Notes: a model not told the origin generated them from the sequence alone. DNA of 5,443 bases from Bacilli bacterium (GCA_900769965.1 CAAGIQ010000047.1:1-5443), one strand, 5' to 3'; shown: positions 1 through 5,106, counted from the first letter of the stretch. Translations and numbers: made by a program.

Positions 1-311
1 CCAACTTGAATCTTCCTATCATCGACAATTATAGGTCTTTTAAGAACTGATGGATTCTCCTCGACGAAGGCTATCAATTCATCTAAAGTCATATCATCGA
101 TACTTTTGTTTAAATTTTTAAAGGCGTTAGATCTAGTTGAAATGATCTCATCAGTGCCATCTAACGATTTCCTTAGGATCTCTTTAATATCGTCTTTTGT
201 AATATCTCCAGAAAAAATGTTTATTAGTTCATGAGGGATTTTTTGGCATTCGAACCATTCTTTGACCTTTCTGCAGGAACTGCAGCTAGGAGAAATATAT
301 ATCTTAATCAT
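1..311 (-). CDS. spx: Spx-family redox-sensing transcriptional regulator, C-terminus cut by window edge
   Basis: This is the N-terminal 103 complete codons of a protein of the ArsC/Spx fold. Spx binds the RNA polymerase alpha-subunit C-terminal domain and redirects transcription under disulfide stress. Visible signatures are the start MIKIYISPSCSSCRK, with the redox CxxC at C10 and C13; G52 in DGTDEIISTR, equivalent to the alpha-CTD contact glycine of Bacillus subtilis Spx; and R92 in KRPIIVDD, the conserved RPI block. A thioredoxin-like arsenate reductase would lack the second cysteine and the DGTDEIISTR block. The ATG at 309-311 lies 7 nt after AAGGAG (319-324) and overlaps the 3' end of pgsA by 8 nt, so translation is probably coupled to pgsA. 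The family is about 130 residues, so about 25-30 residues lie outside the window. The function call is firm. Regulation by ClpXP is family knowledge and cannot be seen here because the C-terminus is missing. Confidence 0.93.
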   Translation of the reverse strand, partial: MIKIYISPSCSSCRKVKEWFECQKIPHELINIFSGDITKDDIKEILRKSLDGTDEIISTRSNAFKNLNKSIDDMTLDELIAFVEENPSVLKRPIIVDDRKIQV

Positions 312-957
312 TATTCTTCTCCTTATTATATTTATCTAATGTTATATTATTTTCTTCTTTTCCTAGTTTAGCAAACTCTATTAAGTACATGATGTAAGCG
401 AAGACTAACAACACTATAGATAAGGTAATGAAGATGCTAACTAAGATCTTTAAAACTTCTAATTCTATGGAAAACATAGTAAACGCCATAAGCAGGATCA
501 TCGAAATGTCGAAAACGAAAGTAGAAAGTTTTCCATACCATTTAGCGCCGTTTAACCATTTTCCTTTTCGATAAAGGATATATGCGAACACGAATTGAGA
601 TAACTCTTTAAAAGCGAAGATTGAAAGCAATATCCAAACTAAGGAAGAAGAGATGATATGATTATATGCGACAGCGATAGCAACACATATCATAAACTGC
701 ATCAACTTATCAGCTAAAGGATCTAAAAACTTTCCTAATTCAGTGATCTGATTGAATTTTCTTGCGATTTTCCCATCGACAAAATCGGTTAAAGACGCAG
801 CGATAATCGCTCCTATTCCAATCCACTTTAACGTTGTAGAGCTATTATATATACCTAAGATGTAGAAAGTAAAAAAGATTGGAACTAAAGCTATTCTAAA
901 ATAACAGAGGATATTTGGAATCGTATAGTAATCTTTCCTATCGAATTTAATTCTCAT
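304..957 (-). CDS. pgsA: CDP-alcohol phosphatidyltransferase, probably CDP-diacylglycerol-glycerol-3-phosphate 3-phosphatidyltransferase
   Basis: This is an integral membrane enzyme of the CDP-alcohol phosphatidyltransferase family. PgsA transfers the phosphatidyl group from CDP-diacylglycerol to glycerol-3-phosphate, the first committed step of phosphatidylglycerol synthesis. The full family signature is present: D58, D61-G62, A65-R66, G75, D79 and D83 in the spacing DxxDGxxAR(8)GxxxDxxxD. The N-terminal IPNILCYFRIALVPIF block is typical of PgsA. About six hydrophobic segments fill residues 20-195, followed by a charged tail. I chose the ATG at 957 (217 aa) because AAGGAAA lies upstream at a usable distance. 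In-frame ATGs at 963 and 978 have no well-spaced site. The gene overlaps the upstream membrane protein by 11 nt and spx by 8 nt. A paralogue using another alcohol, such as a cardiolipin-synthase-like transferase, cannot be excluded from sequence alone. Family membership is certain and the substrate is likely. Confidence 0.85.
   Translation of the reverse strand: MRIKFDRKDYYTIPNILCYFRIALVPIFFTFYILGIYNSSTTLKWIGIGAIIAASLTDFVDGKIARKFNQITELGKFLDPLADKLMQFMICVAIAVAYNHIISSSLVWILLSIFAFKELSQFVFAYILYRKGKWLNGAKWYGKLSTFVFDISMILLMAFTMFSIELEVLKILVSIFITLSIVLLVFAYIMYLIEFAKLGKEENNITLDKYNKEKNND
319..324 (-). promoter_or_regulatory. Ribosome binding site of spx inside the pgsA coding region
   Basis: The minus strand reads AAGGAG followed by 7 nt and the spx ATG. 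It is embedded in codons for the lysine- and asparagine-rich end of PgsA. This strong site fixes the spx start and shows that spx is translated from the pgsA transcript. Confidence 0.75.
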
Positions 958-2071
958 CGTCATTTCCTTTCTTTTCATCTTTCGTAAAATCGATTACACC
1001 GTTATCATCTTCACCTTTTTTTACTTCTGAAGAATCGCTTGAATTATCTTCCTCAACTACATCATCATCTTCTTTAGCTTTGAACAAAGGAGCCATCTTA
1101 GAACGGCCGGCATTAATCAACTCGTCGAAAGGAGGAGTTAATCTCTGCATAATCTTGTCTCCATAAGCGATGTAGAATAAGCAATCGAAGACTCTTTGAA
1201 TATAGTAGAAAGGTGAATACAAAACTATCGAGACAACAATACCGATGATAATTCCATATTCAAACGGTAGCAAATTGAAATAGGTTAATAAAGCAAATGT
1301 AATATAAGAGATACCGAAAACTATATAACCTACAAAATTGATTTTGATATTCAAAGATGCGTACTCTTTTCTAACAGTAGGAAGAACATATCTTCTAAAT
1401 GTACGTGTAAATCCACGCGGAGAAACATTGATATTATTGTCGGTAATAAGAACATTTAAACAGTAAAACACCGATTCGTTCTTACGTAATTCCCTAGAGA
1501 AAACAAATAGAGCTGGAACTATGCTAAGCCATTCTTCAACGAGGTAGAATTTTATAAGAGCATCGATATTATCTTCGCTTACATATTCAAATATAGATCC
1601 TTCAAACTGAGTTGTTTGGAAATAACCCATCAATTCCTCAAATAGAGTAGGCGCATAGGTGTTTAATATTGGGTAAGCGCAAATTGTAATGACAAATGAG
1701 GCTAAAAACATCGCTAATATCGATTTGAAGAAGACGGTAATCAAATTAAAAATTGATGAATTTCCCTGATAGTAAGTGCGGAAGACACTAAGAAAATCAA
1801 CTTTTCTCTTTTCATCAAATCTCGAGGCGTTTGCAACATTTATTGTACATCCGTAAAGAAGAGGAAAACCGACAAAAAATGCTACGACTAAAACGATGAT
1901 AGATAAAAGCAAAGTTAAATAAGCATTAGAGAAAGCTGGCATCAAGTTATAGGCGATAATTAGAGAGACTAAAAACAAACCTGCTAAAGAATATAAAAGT
2001 GGTTTATACCCAGCAAATTTTACAACTTTCTTGATATTATTGATGAAGCCTTTCGTCAAATTATCAAACAT
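947..2071 (-). CDS. Polytopic membrane protein of unknown function with acidic C-terminal tail
   Basis: I do not recognise this family. From the ATG at 2071 the product has 374 residues. Hydrophobic stretches at about 24-43, 52-74, 108-133, 180-192, 243-265 and 271-292 suggest five or six membrane spans. An amphipathic basic start (residues 1-22) and a loop of about 45 residues (135-178) are also visible. The last 41 residues (334-374) are hydrophilic and strongly acidic, with 18 Asp/Glu, five Lys and no hydrophobic run, so they are probably a disordered tail. The gene could be extended in frame to a GTG at 2113. I reject that because no ribosome binding site precedes it and a promoter-like element overlaps it, whereas GAAGGG (2083-2088) precedes the ATG. 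The general layout loosely recalls DUF975-type multi-spanning proteins, but I see no diagnostic motif. It is the first gene of an overlapping trio with pgsA and spx, which hints at an envelope or lipid-related role (inference only). Confidence 0.8.
   Translation of the reverse strand: MFDNLTKGFINNIKKVVKFAGYKPLLYSLAGLFLVSLIIAYNLMPAFSNAYLTLLLSIIVLVVAFFVGFPLLYGCTINVANASRFDEKRKVDFLSVFRTYYQGNSSIFNLITVFFKSILAMFLASFVITICAYPILNTYAPTLFEELMGYFQTTQFEGSIFEYVSEDNIDALIKFYLVEEWLSIVPALFVFSRELRKNESVFYCLNVLITDNNINVSPRGFTRTFRRYVLPTVRKEYASLNIKINFVGYIVFGISYITFALLTYFNLLPFEYGIIIGIVVSIVLYSPFYYIQRVFDCLFYIAYGDKIMQRLTPPFDELINAGRSKMAPLFKAKEDDDVVEEDNSSDSSEVKKGEDDNGVIDFTKDEKKGNDDEN
965..970 (-). promoter_or_regulatory. 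Ribosome binding site that decides the pgsA start
   Basis: The minus strand reads AAAGGA, then 7 nt, then the ATG at 957. The ATG at 963 would sit only one base past this site, and the ATG at 978 has only a weak GAAAG next to it, so 957 is preferred. The site lies within the last codons of the upstream membrane protein gene, which is consistent with translational coupling. Confidence 0.6.
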
Positions 2072-2082
2072 AACCCTGTTTT

Positions 2083-2088
2083 CCCTTC
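2083..2088 (-). promoter_or_regulatory. Ribosome binding site supporting the ATG at 2071
   Basis: The minus strand reads GAAGGG 11 nt before the ATG, a slightly long spacing. A second GGG lies 2 nt from the ATG and is too close to serve. It supports the shorter start over the in-frame GTG at 2113. Confidence 0.45.
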
Positions 2089-2090
2089 TA

Positions 2091-2138
2091 AATCGATTGA
2101 ATATTTTTAACACAAAATCAAAGCATATTCAATAGATT
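2091..2138. repeat. Inverted repeat bracketing the putative promoter
   Basis: The arms ATTGAATAT (2096-2104) and ATATTCAAT (2125-2133) are perfect 9-bp complements separated by 20 nt. Beyond one mismatch, four further pairs (2091-2094 with 2135-2138) extend the stem. There is no T-tract on either side, so it is not an intrinsic terminator. The arms cover the -35 hexamer and the edge of the -10 hexamer of the promoter-like element. It may be a regulator-binding site or an mRNA hairpin, but AT-rich DNA gives such repeats by chance more often than balanced DNA. Confidence 0.45.
2104..2132 (-). promoter_or_regulatory. Putative promoter for the membrane protein-pgsA-spx unit
   Basis: The minus strand has TTGAAT (2127-2132), a 17-bp spacer and TAAAAA (2104-2109), with TG one base upstream of the -10 (extended -10 arrangement). 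Each hexamer matches about four of six consensus positions, so it is weak but correctly spaced. Transcription would start near 2097, about 25 nt before the chosen ATG. It lies in the 65-nt gap after the NERD-like gene. Read-through from upstream is equally possible. Confidence 0.35.
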
Positions 2139-2787
2139 ACTTCTTAAATAGAGAAGCGGCTTTGTTCTGCTCCTCCGACATGATGTGAATTCTATTTACT
2201 ACCTTTTGTAACTGTTCTTCATCAAACGGGTTCAATTCAGATTCTTTTTCAATTCTTTTTATGGTTTTATAAACTTCTTTCTTCTTCAATAAATAAGAAC
2301 CTTTTGAAGTGGTAGAGGTACCGAATTTCAAATCGATGTTATCGTTAACAACAACAATTGATTTAAACATCTCACCTTTTTTTGAACAACCTAAAAACGA
2401 CTGAAGCATAACAGTTCTCTTTTCGTTTACTATAACTGGATTTGTAACAGCTTTAATAAAGGTACCGTTTGATGCTACGATATTCCATTTTGAATCATAT
2501 AGCTTATTCGCTTCGATGTTATCTTCGTAAAGTCTAGTAGCGATAACATAGACAAATTTATCACCGATAAGAAGATGATCTATATGGATGTTCTCGTTAG
2601 ACTCGATTCTTAAGTTGACATCGTTCAAGAGGAAATAATCGTAGTTTTGAGCGAGTTTATAAAGCTTCTTCCAAACCTTATGCCTAAATATGTCTTTGGC
2701 GTATTTATGTAAGAGAATGAAAAGAACAATTATACCGACTAAGATTAAGAAAGATAAAACGATAAGTAAATAGAAATACCATTCCAT
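2137..2787 (-). CDS. Single-span membrane protein with a NERD-like (nuclease-related) domain, apparently catalytically degenerate
   Basis: The 216-residue product has one hydrophobic segment (about 4-27) at the N-terminus, a basic linker, and a soluble domain at about 41-135. That domain follows the layout of the NERD domain, a PD-(D/E)xK-nuclease-like fold. Visible elements are HIDHLLIG (D70), then a strand VYVIATRLYEDNIE (79-92), W101, and N116-P117 followed by a helix with MLQSFL. In active NERD proteins the strand carries a Glu-x-Lys pair; here that position reads A83-T84-R85, so nuclease chemistry looks lost. The C-terminal third (about 165-216) is charged and helical, rich in Lys and Glu, and may be a coiled coil. 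The ATG at 2787 is 4 nt after the deoD stop and lacks a good ribosome binding site, so reinitiation after deoD is likely. An in-frame TTG at 2811 would overlap deoD and is less attractive. The NERD assignment rests on pattern matching by eye and should be treated as moderate. Confidence 0.7.
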   Translation of the reverse strand: MEWYFYLLIVLSFLILVGIIVLFILLHKYAKDIFRHKVWKKLYKLAQNYDYFLLNDVNLRIESNENIHIDHLLIGDKFVYVIATRLYEDNIEANKLYDSKWNIVASNGTFIKAVTNPVIVNEKRTVMLQSFLGCSKKGEMFKSIVVVNDNIDLKFGTSTTSKGSYLLKKKEVYKTIKRIEKESELNPFDEEQLQKVVNRIHIMSEEQNKAASLFKK

Positions 2788-2791
2788 AATC

Positions 2792-3499
2792 TTAAATAAG
2801 GTCCAAGGCAACTTCCATCATCTTGGTGAATGATTTTTGTCTTTCTTCAGCGGTGGTAGCCTTCGAATCGACGAAGCTATCAGAAATAGTAAGTATAGCT
2901 AAAGCTTCCTTGTGGTAGTAGCTAGCTAAACAATATAAGGCATATGCTTCCATTTCAACGCATAAGCAACCCATATCAGCCCATTTCTTCCAATCGCCTT
3001 TAGAACAATCGGCAGCGTAGAAAATATCTGATGAGAAGATATTACCGACATGATATTTAGCGTTGTGTTTCTTGGCACTTTCAACTGCTTTTTCAAGTAA
3101 GGAATATGAACCTATAGCGGAGAAAGTTCCTGGTAATTGATATTGATGAGCGAAGTTAGAATCTGTACAAGCGCCTTGAGCGATAACTAAATCGAAAAGT
3201 TCACAATCTTTTGAATAAGCACCAGCACTTCCAATTCTAATAACTCTTTCAACTCCGTAGAACTCGAATAGTTCACTGACGTAAATACCTAATGAAGGCA
3301 TACCCATGCCCCCGCCCATAACGGAAACTTCTTTGCCTTTATATGTTCCAGTGAAACCGAACATATTTCTAACCGTATTAAATTGAGTGACGTTTTCTAA
3401 AAAGTTTTCAGCGATAAATTTAGCGCGTAAAGGATCTCCTGGAAGAAGAACTGTTTTAGCGATTTGACCTTTATTTGCAGCGTTGTGTGGAGTAGACAT
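2792..3499 (-). CDS. deoD: Purine nucleoside phosphorylase, DeoD (hexameric) type
   Basis: This enzyme cleaves purine (deoxy)ribonucleosides with phosphate to the free base and (deoxy)ribose-1-phosphate, a cytosolic salvage step. At 235 residues it has normal length for the DeoD family. Conserved elements align with Escherichia coli DeoD: STPH with H5, contributed to the neighbouring subunit's site; GDPLRAK with phosphate-binding R25; VRNMFGFTGTYKG with R44; RIGSAGA with R88; FSSDIFY; VEMEA (181-185), which holds the ribose; and TISDS with catalytic D207 followed by TTAEERQ. The residue after D207 is Ser, where E. coli has His. The ATG at 3499 follows GAGAGG (3511-3516) by 11 nt. A 58-nt gap upstream holds an extended -10 element and a palindrome, so the gene probably has its own regulated promoter. 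The NERD-like gene begins 4 nt after its stop. Confidence 0.95.
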   Translation of the reverse strand: MSTPHNAANKGQIAKTVLLPGDPLRAKFIAENFLENVTQFNTVRNMFGFTGTYKGKEVSVMGGGMGMPSLGIYVSELFEFYGVERVIRIGSAGAYSKDCELFDLVIAQGACTDSNFAHQYQLPGTFSAIGSYSLLEKAVESAKKHNAKYHVGNIFSSDIFYAADCSKGDWKKWADMGCLCVEMEAYALYCLASYYHKEALAILTISDSFVDSKATTAEERQKSFTKMMEVALDLI

Positions 3500-3530
3500 A
3501 AATATAATAACCTCTCATTTCTATACATAT

Positions 3531-3539
3531 ATAATAACA
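3531..3539 (-). promoter_or_regulatory. Putative extended -10 promoter of deoD
   Basis: The minus strand reads TGTTATTAT, that is TG, one base, then TATTAT (five of six to the -10 consensus). No good -35 hexamer lies 16-18 bp upstream; the nearest TTGATT (3560-3565) is 23 bp away. The same TGTTATTATA 10-mer forms the -10 region of the cdaA promoter (5002-5011), which strengthens the call. Transcription would begin near 3524, leaving a leader of about 25 nt. Confidence 0.45.
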
Positions 3540-3551
3540 TAAATGTTATTA
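3532..3551. repeat. Palindromic operator-like site upstream of deoD
   Basis: TAATAACAT (3532-3540) and ATGTTATTA (3543-3551) are perfect 9-bp inverted arms around a 2-bp AA centre. No T-tract follows either arm, so an intrinsic terminator is unlikely. It sits between the Nudix stop and the deoD ribosome binding site and overlaps the extended -10 element, the usual place for a repressor operator. The binding protein is unknown. A deoxynucleoside- or purine-responsive repressor would be the natural guess, but that is inference. Confidence 0.5.
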
Positions 3552-3557
3552 CTCATA

Positions 3558-4166
3558 TTAATCAAATATAGTTTTATTGTCTCTAGCAGCATAGATGAGC
3601 TTTTTCATCTGGTTTTCGACATTCTTACATGAGAAAGGAGGAAGATTATCGATATCGAAAAAGCCTTTAGAAACTATCTCATGACAAGATTCACCAATTT
3701 CAGAAACAAGTCTACCTTCAAAGGTAAGAACATATTCAGGGACACCGGTAGTCTCAATATCCTTATATCTGTCGGTTACACCAACTAGACGAACTATTTC
3801 GCATTCTGCACCTGCTTCTTCTCTTACTTCCTTCTTGGCGGATTCAGAAGGGGAAAGAGTCAATTCTGTCCATCCTCCTGGAAGAGAATAACCTAGATCA
3901 CTTCTCTCTTGAACTAGTAAAACTTTGGTTCTAGTTTCATCAAATATTATTGTTCTTACGGATAGGTTTGGAGTCGGGTAGATATCTCTTTTAAAAAAGT
4001 TTGGAGAGTTTAAAACAATGTTTTCTTTTTCTTCTAGAAAAGTTTTAGCTAAGTTTTGCAACTCTAAATAATTATCCTTAGCATAAGGATCTTTAGTGTA
4101 TTTAAGTCCTATCTTAGCAATCTCTTCAACTTTAATCAAAAAATCAACGACATCTTTTCTTTCCAT
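3558..4166 (-). CDS. Nudix hydrolase with N-terminal helical domain (CDP-choline / ADP-ribose pyrophosphatase type)
   Basis: The 202-residue protein has two parts. Residues 5-60 match the small helical domain found before one Nudix subgroup (Nudix_hydro_N), with the pattern EEIAKIGLKYTKDPYAKDNY. A YPTP linker then leads into the Nudix fold from about residue 68. The Nudix box begins at GGW (97-99), and the metal-binding glutamates E113, E116 and E117 are present in KEVREEAGA. The usual box Glu is Leu104 and the usual Arg is Lys112, but the GLSPSE...KEVxEEAG form is normal for this subgroup, so I expect an active enzyme. Characterised members split CDP-choline or ADP-ribose into two monophosphates; the substrate here cannot be read from sequence. 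The ATG at 4166 follows GGAGAAGG closely. The gene starts just after a terminator-like hairpin behind cdaA and has no obvious promoter, so it probably depends on read-through. Confidence 0.88.
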   Translation of the reverse strand: MERKDVVDFLIKVEEIAKIGLKYTKDPYAKDNYLELQNLAKTFLEEKENIVLNSPNFFKRDIYPTPNLSVRTIIFDETRTKVLLVQERSDLGYSLPGGWTELTLSPSESAKKEVREEAGAECEIVRLVGVTDRYKDIETTGVPEYVLTFEGRLVSEIGESCHEIVSKGFFDIDNLPPFSCKNVENQMKKLIYAARDNKTIFD

Positions 4167-4175
4167 ACCTTCTCC

Positions 4176-4201
4176 AAAAAAGAGATAGTCGCCTATCTCT
4201 T
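4176..4201 (-). terminator. Intrinsic terminator or attenuator between cdaA and the Nudix gene
   Basis: The minus-strand RNA would read AGAGATAG, loop GCGA, CTATCUCU, then a run of U (T-tract 4181-4176). The stem is 8 bp plus one further A-U pair (4180 with 4201), closed by a GNRA tetraloop. Stem and U-tract match a classical Rho-independent terminator, although only three pairs are G-C, so termination may be partial. The 5' arm overlaps the cdaA TAA stop codon (4200-4202), and the Nudix ribosome binding site GGAGA (4171-4175) begins directly after the U-tract. Confidence 0.7.
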
Positions 4202-4967
4202 AAATTACATTATCTTCGTCTTTACCGATCTTATAAGTCGAGAACACTTTCTTGAACTCATCAGTCTTGATAGATTCAAGCGAGCCTCCATATGCTATCG
4301 ATATACGCCCTGTCTCTTCAGAAACGACAATAGTTAAACTATCGGTTTGTTCAGATATACCTAATGCAGCTCTATGACGTGCACCATATTTTCCAACTAA
4401 TGGTCTACTAGTAGCAGTAAAGAAGACGGAAGCAGCAACCATTTTATCTCCTCTTATTACTAGAGCACCATCGTGTAATCTAGTACCTTCATAGAAGATA
4501 GTTTCTATAAGTTCAGCGGATAAAGGGCTATTTATTACAGTTCCAGTTTTGATAAATGAATCTAAGCTACTATTTCTTTCAAAGGTGATGATAGCTCCAG
4601 TTTTAGAATGGGAAAGCCACATAACAGCATCGTTGATGATGTCGTTAACCTTTTCCCTATCGAAAGAAGCTTGAGCTATAGCTTTATCAGGTTTATTCTT
4701 CTTGGAAGATTTCTGTTGCTTAATTATATAACTTCTAAGCGATGCCAAATTCATGTAGAAATATAAGACACATATGATTAAGAATAACGCCAAAGAAGTG
4801 TAGAAGCAGAGCATCATATTAAGGAAGTAAAACACTGGAAGAACACATAAACAAGTAATTAATGAAATTAAAATCCCTTTGTTTTTAACGGTGAAAAACA
4901 TACTACCAGATACGAGAATCAACCAAACAAGGAATACAACTAAATCAGCTATTTCATAACCTGTCAT
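4200..4967 (-). CDS. cdaA: Diadenylate cyclase CdaA (c-di-AMP synthase)
   Basis: CdaA condenses two ATP into the second messenger c-di-AMP, which controls potassium and osmolyte transport and is tied to cell-wall homeostasis in Bacillota. The 255-residue protein has the CdaA architecture. Three membrane spans lie at about 6-26, 31-50 and 54-73, followed by a basic linker (83-95, KQQKSSKKNKPDK) and the DAC domain at about 100-245. Active-site motifs are intact: D166-G167-A168 in LHDGALVI and R197-H198-R199 in GARHRAALGISE, followed by TDSLTIVVSEETG (208-220). It is slightly shorter than the usual 270 or so residues. The ATG at 4967 follows GGGAGG (4977-4982) by 9 nt. In most Bacillota the next genes are cdaR and glmM; here the gene is followed by a terminator-like hairpin and a Nudix gene. 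A promoter lies 36-64 nt upstream. The assignment is very secure. Confidence 0.96.
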   Translation of the reverse strand: MTGYEIADLVVFLVWLILVSGSMFFTVKNKGILISLITCLCVLPVFYFLNMMLCFYTSLALFLIICVLYFYMNLASLRSYIIKQQKSSKKNKPDKAIAQASFDREKVNDIINDAVMWLSHSKTGAIITFERNSSLDSFIKTGTVINSPLSAELIETIFYEGTRLHDGALVIRGDKMVAASVFFTATSRPLVGKYGARHRAALGISEQTDSLTIVVSEETGRISIAYGGSLESIKTDEFKKVFSTYKIGKDEDNVI

Positions 4968-4997
4968 TTAAGCCATCCTCCCTTTACTTAACTTCTA

Positions 4998-5022
4998 TAA
5001 TTATAATAACAATTTATAATTA
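4998..5022. repeat. Inverted repeat over the cdaA -10 region
   Basis: TAATTATAA (4998-5006) and TTATAATTA (5014-5022) are perfect 9-bp arms with a 7-nt spacer. The repeat covers the -10 hexamer and part of the promoter spacer, so a protein bound here would block cdaA transcription. Both arms contain only A and T, so chance is a real alternative. Confidence 0.35.
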
Positions 5023-5031
5023 AAATAACAA
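5003..5031 (-). promoter_or_regulatory. Promoter of cdaA
   Basis: The minus strand has TTGTTA (5026-5031), a 17-bp spacer, and TATTAT (5003-5008) with an extended -10 TG one base upstream (TGTTATTAT). The predicted start near 4996 leaves a leader of about 30 nt before cdaA, too short for a riboswitch. It diverges from the tRNA promoter about 40 bp away. Confidence 0.7.
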
Positions 5032-5033
5032 TT
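5005..5033. repeat. Direct repeat in the cdaA promoter
   Basis: The 10-mer AATAACAATT occurs at 5005-5014 and again at 5024-5033, 19 bp apart start to start (close to two helical turns). One copy overlaps the -10 element and the other the -35 element. Part of the similarity simply reflects that both hexamers are preceded by TTGTTA. Confidence 0.4.
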
Positions 5034-5069
5034 CGTGGATGTTAAGAAATGACGGATTTTTGCTTGAGA

Positions 5070-5098
5070 TTGTAAGAAAACAACTCTTATATTATAAT
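5070..5098 (+). promoter_or_regulatory. Promoter of the tRNA-Gly gene
   Basis: TTGTAA (5070-5075), a 17-bp spacer and a perfect TATAAT (5093-5098) precede the tRNA. The start would fall near 5104-5106, only one to three bases before the mature 5' end at 5107, so the precursor has almost no 5' leader. Confidence 0.7.
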
Positions 5099-5106
5099 AG
5101 TTGTGT

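Noticed and set aside
958..978. pgsA starts at ATG 978 or 963.
   Set aside because: Neither has a well-spaced ribosome binding site; the ATG at 957 does, and the extra residues are charged and not typical of the family.
2072..2113. In-frame extension of the membrane protein to a GTG at 2113 (14 more residues).
   Set aside because: No ribosome binding site precedes it, the GTG lies inside the promoter-like element, and the ATG at 2071 has GAAGGG upstream.
2788..2811. TTG start at 2811 for the NERD-like gene.
   Set aside because: It would overlap deoD by 20 nt and needs a rare start. The ATG at 2787, 4 nt after the deoD stop, fits termination-reinitiation and places the hydrophobic span right at the N-terminus.
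3532..3551. The palindrome before deoD as a terminator of the Nudix transcript.
   Set aside because: The stem is almost entirely A-T and no T-tract follows on the minus strand.
3816..3875. Loss of consensus Glu and Arg in the Nudix box (Leu104, Lys112) as a sign of a dead enzyme.
   Set aside because: The GLSPSE...KEVxEEAG variant is the normal form of the Nudix_hydro_N subgroup, and the three metal-binding glutamates remain.
4968..4976. Two-codon mini-ORF ATG-GCT-TAA directly before the cdaA ATG.
   Set aside because: Its ATG abuts the Shine-Dalgarno with no usable spacing, so it is most likely coincidence.
4968..5106. Riboswitch or c-di-AMP (ydaO-type) element upstream of cdaA.
   Set aside because: The predicted leader is only about 30 nt and the region is fully occupied by two divergent promoters; no complex fold is visible.
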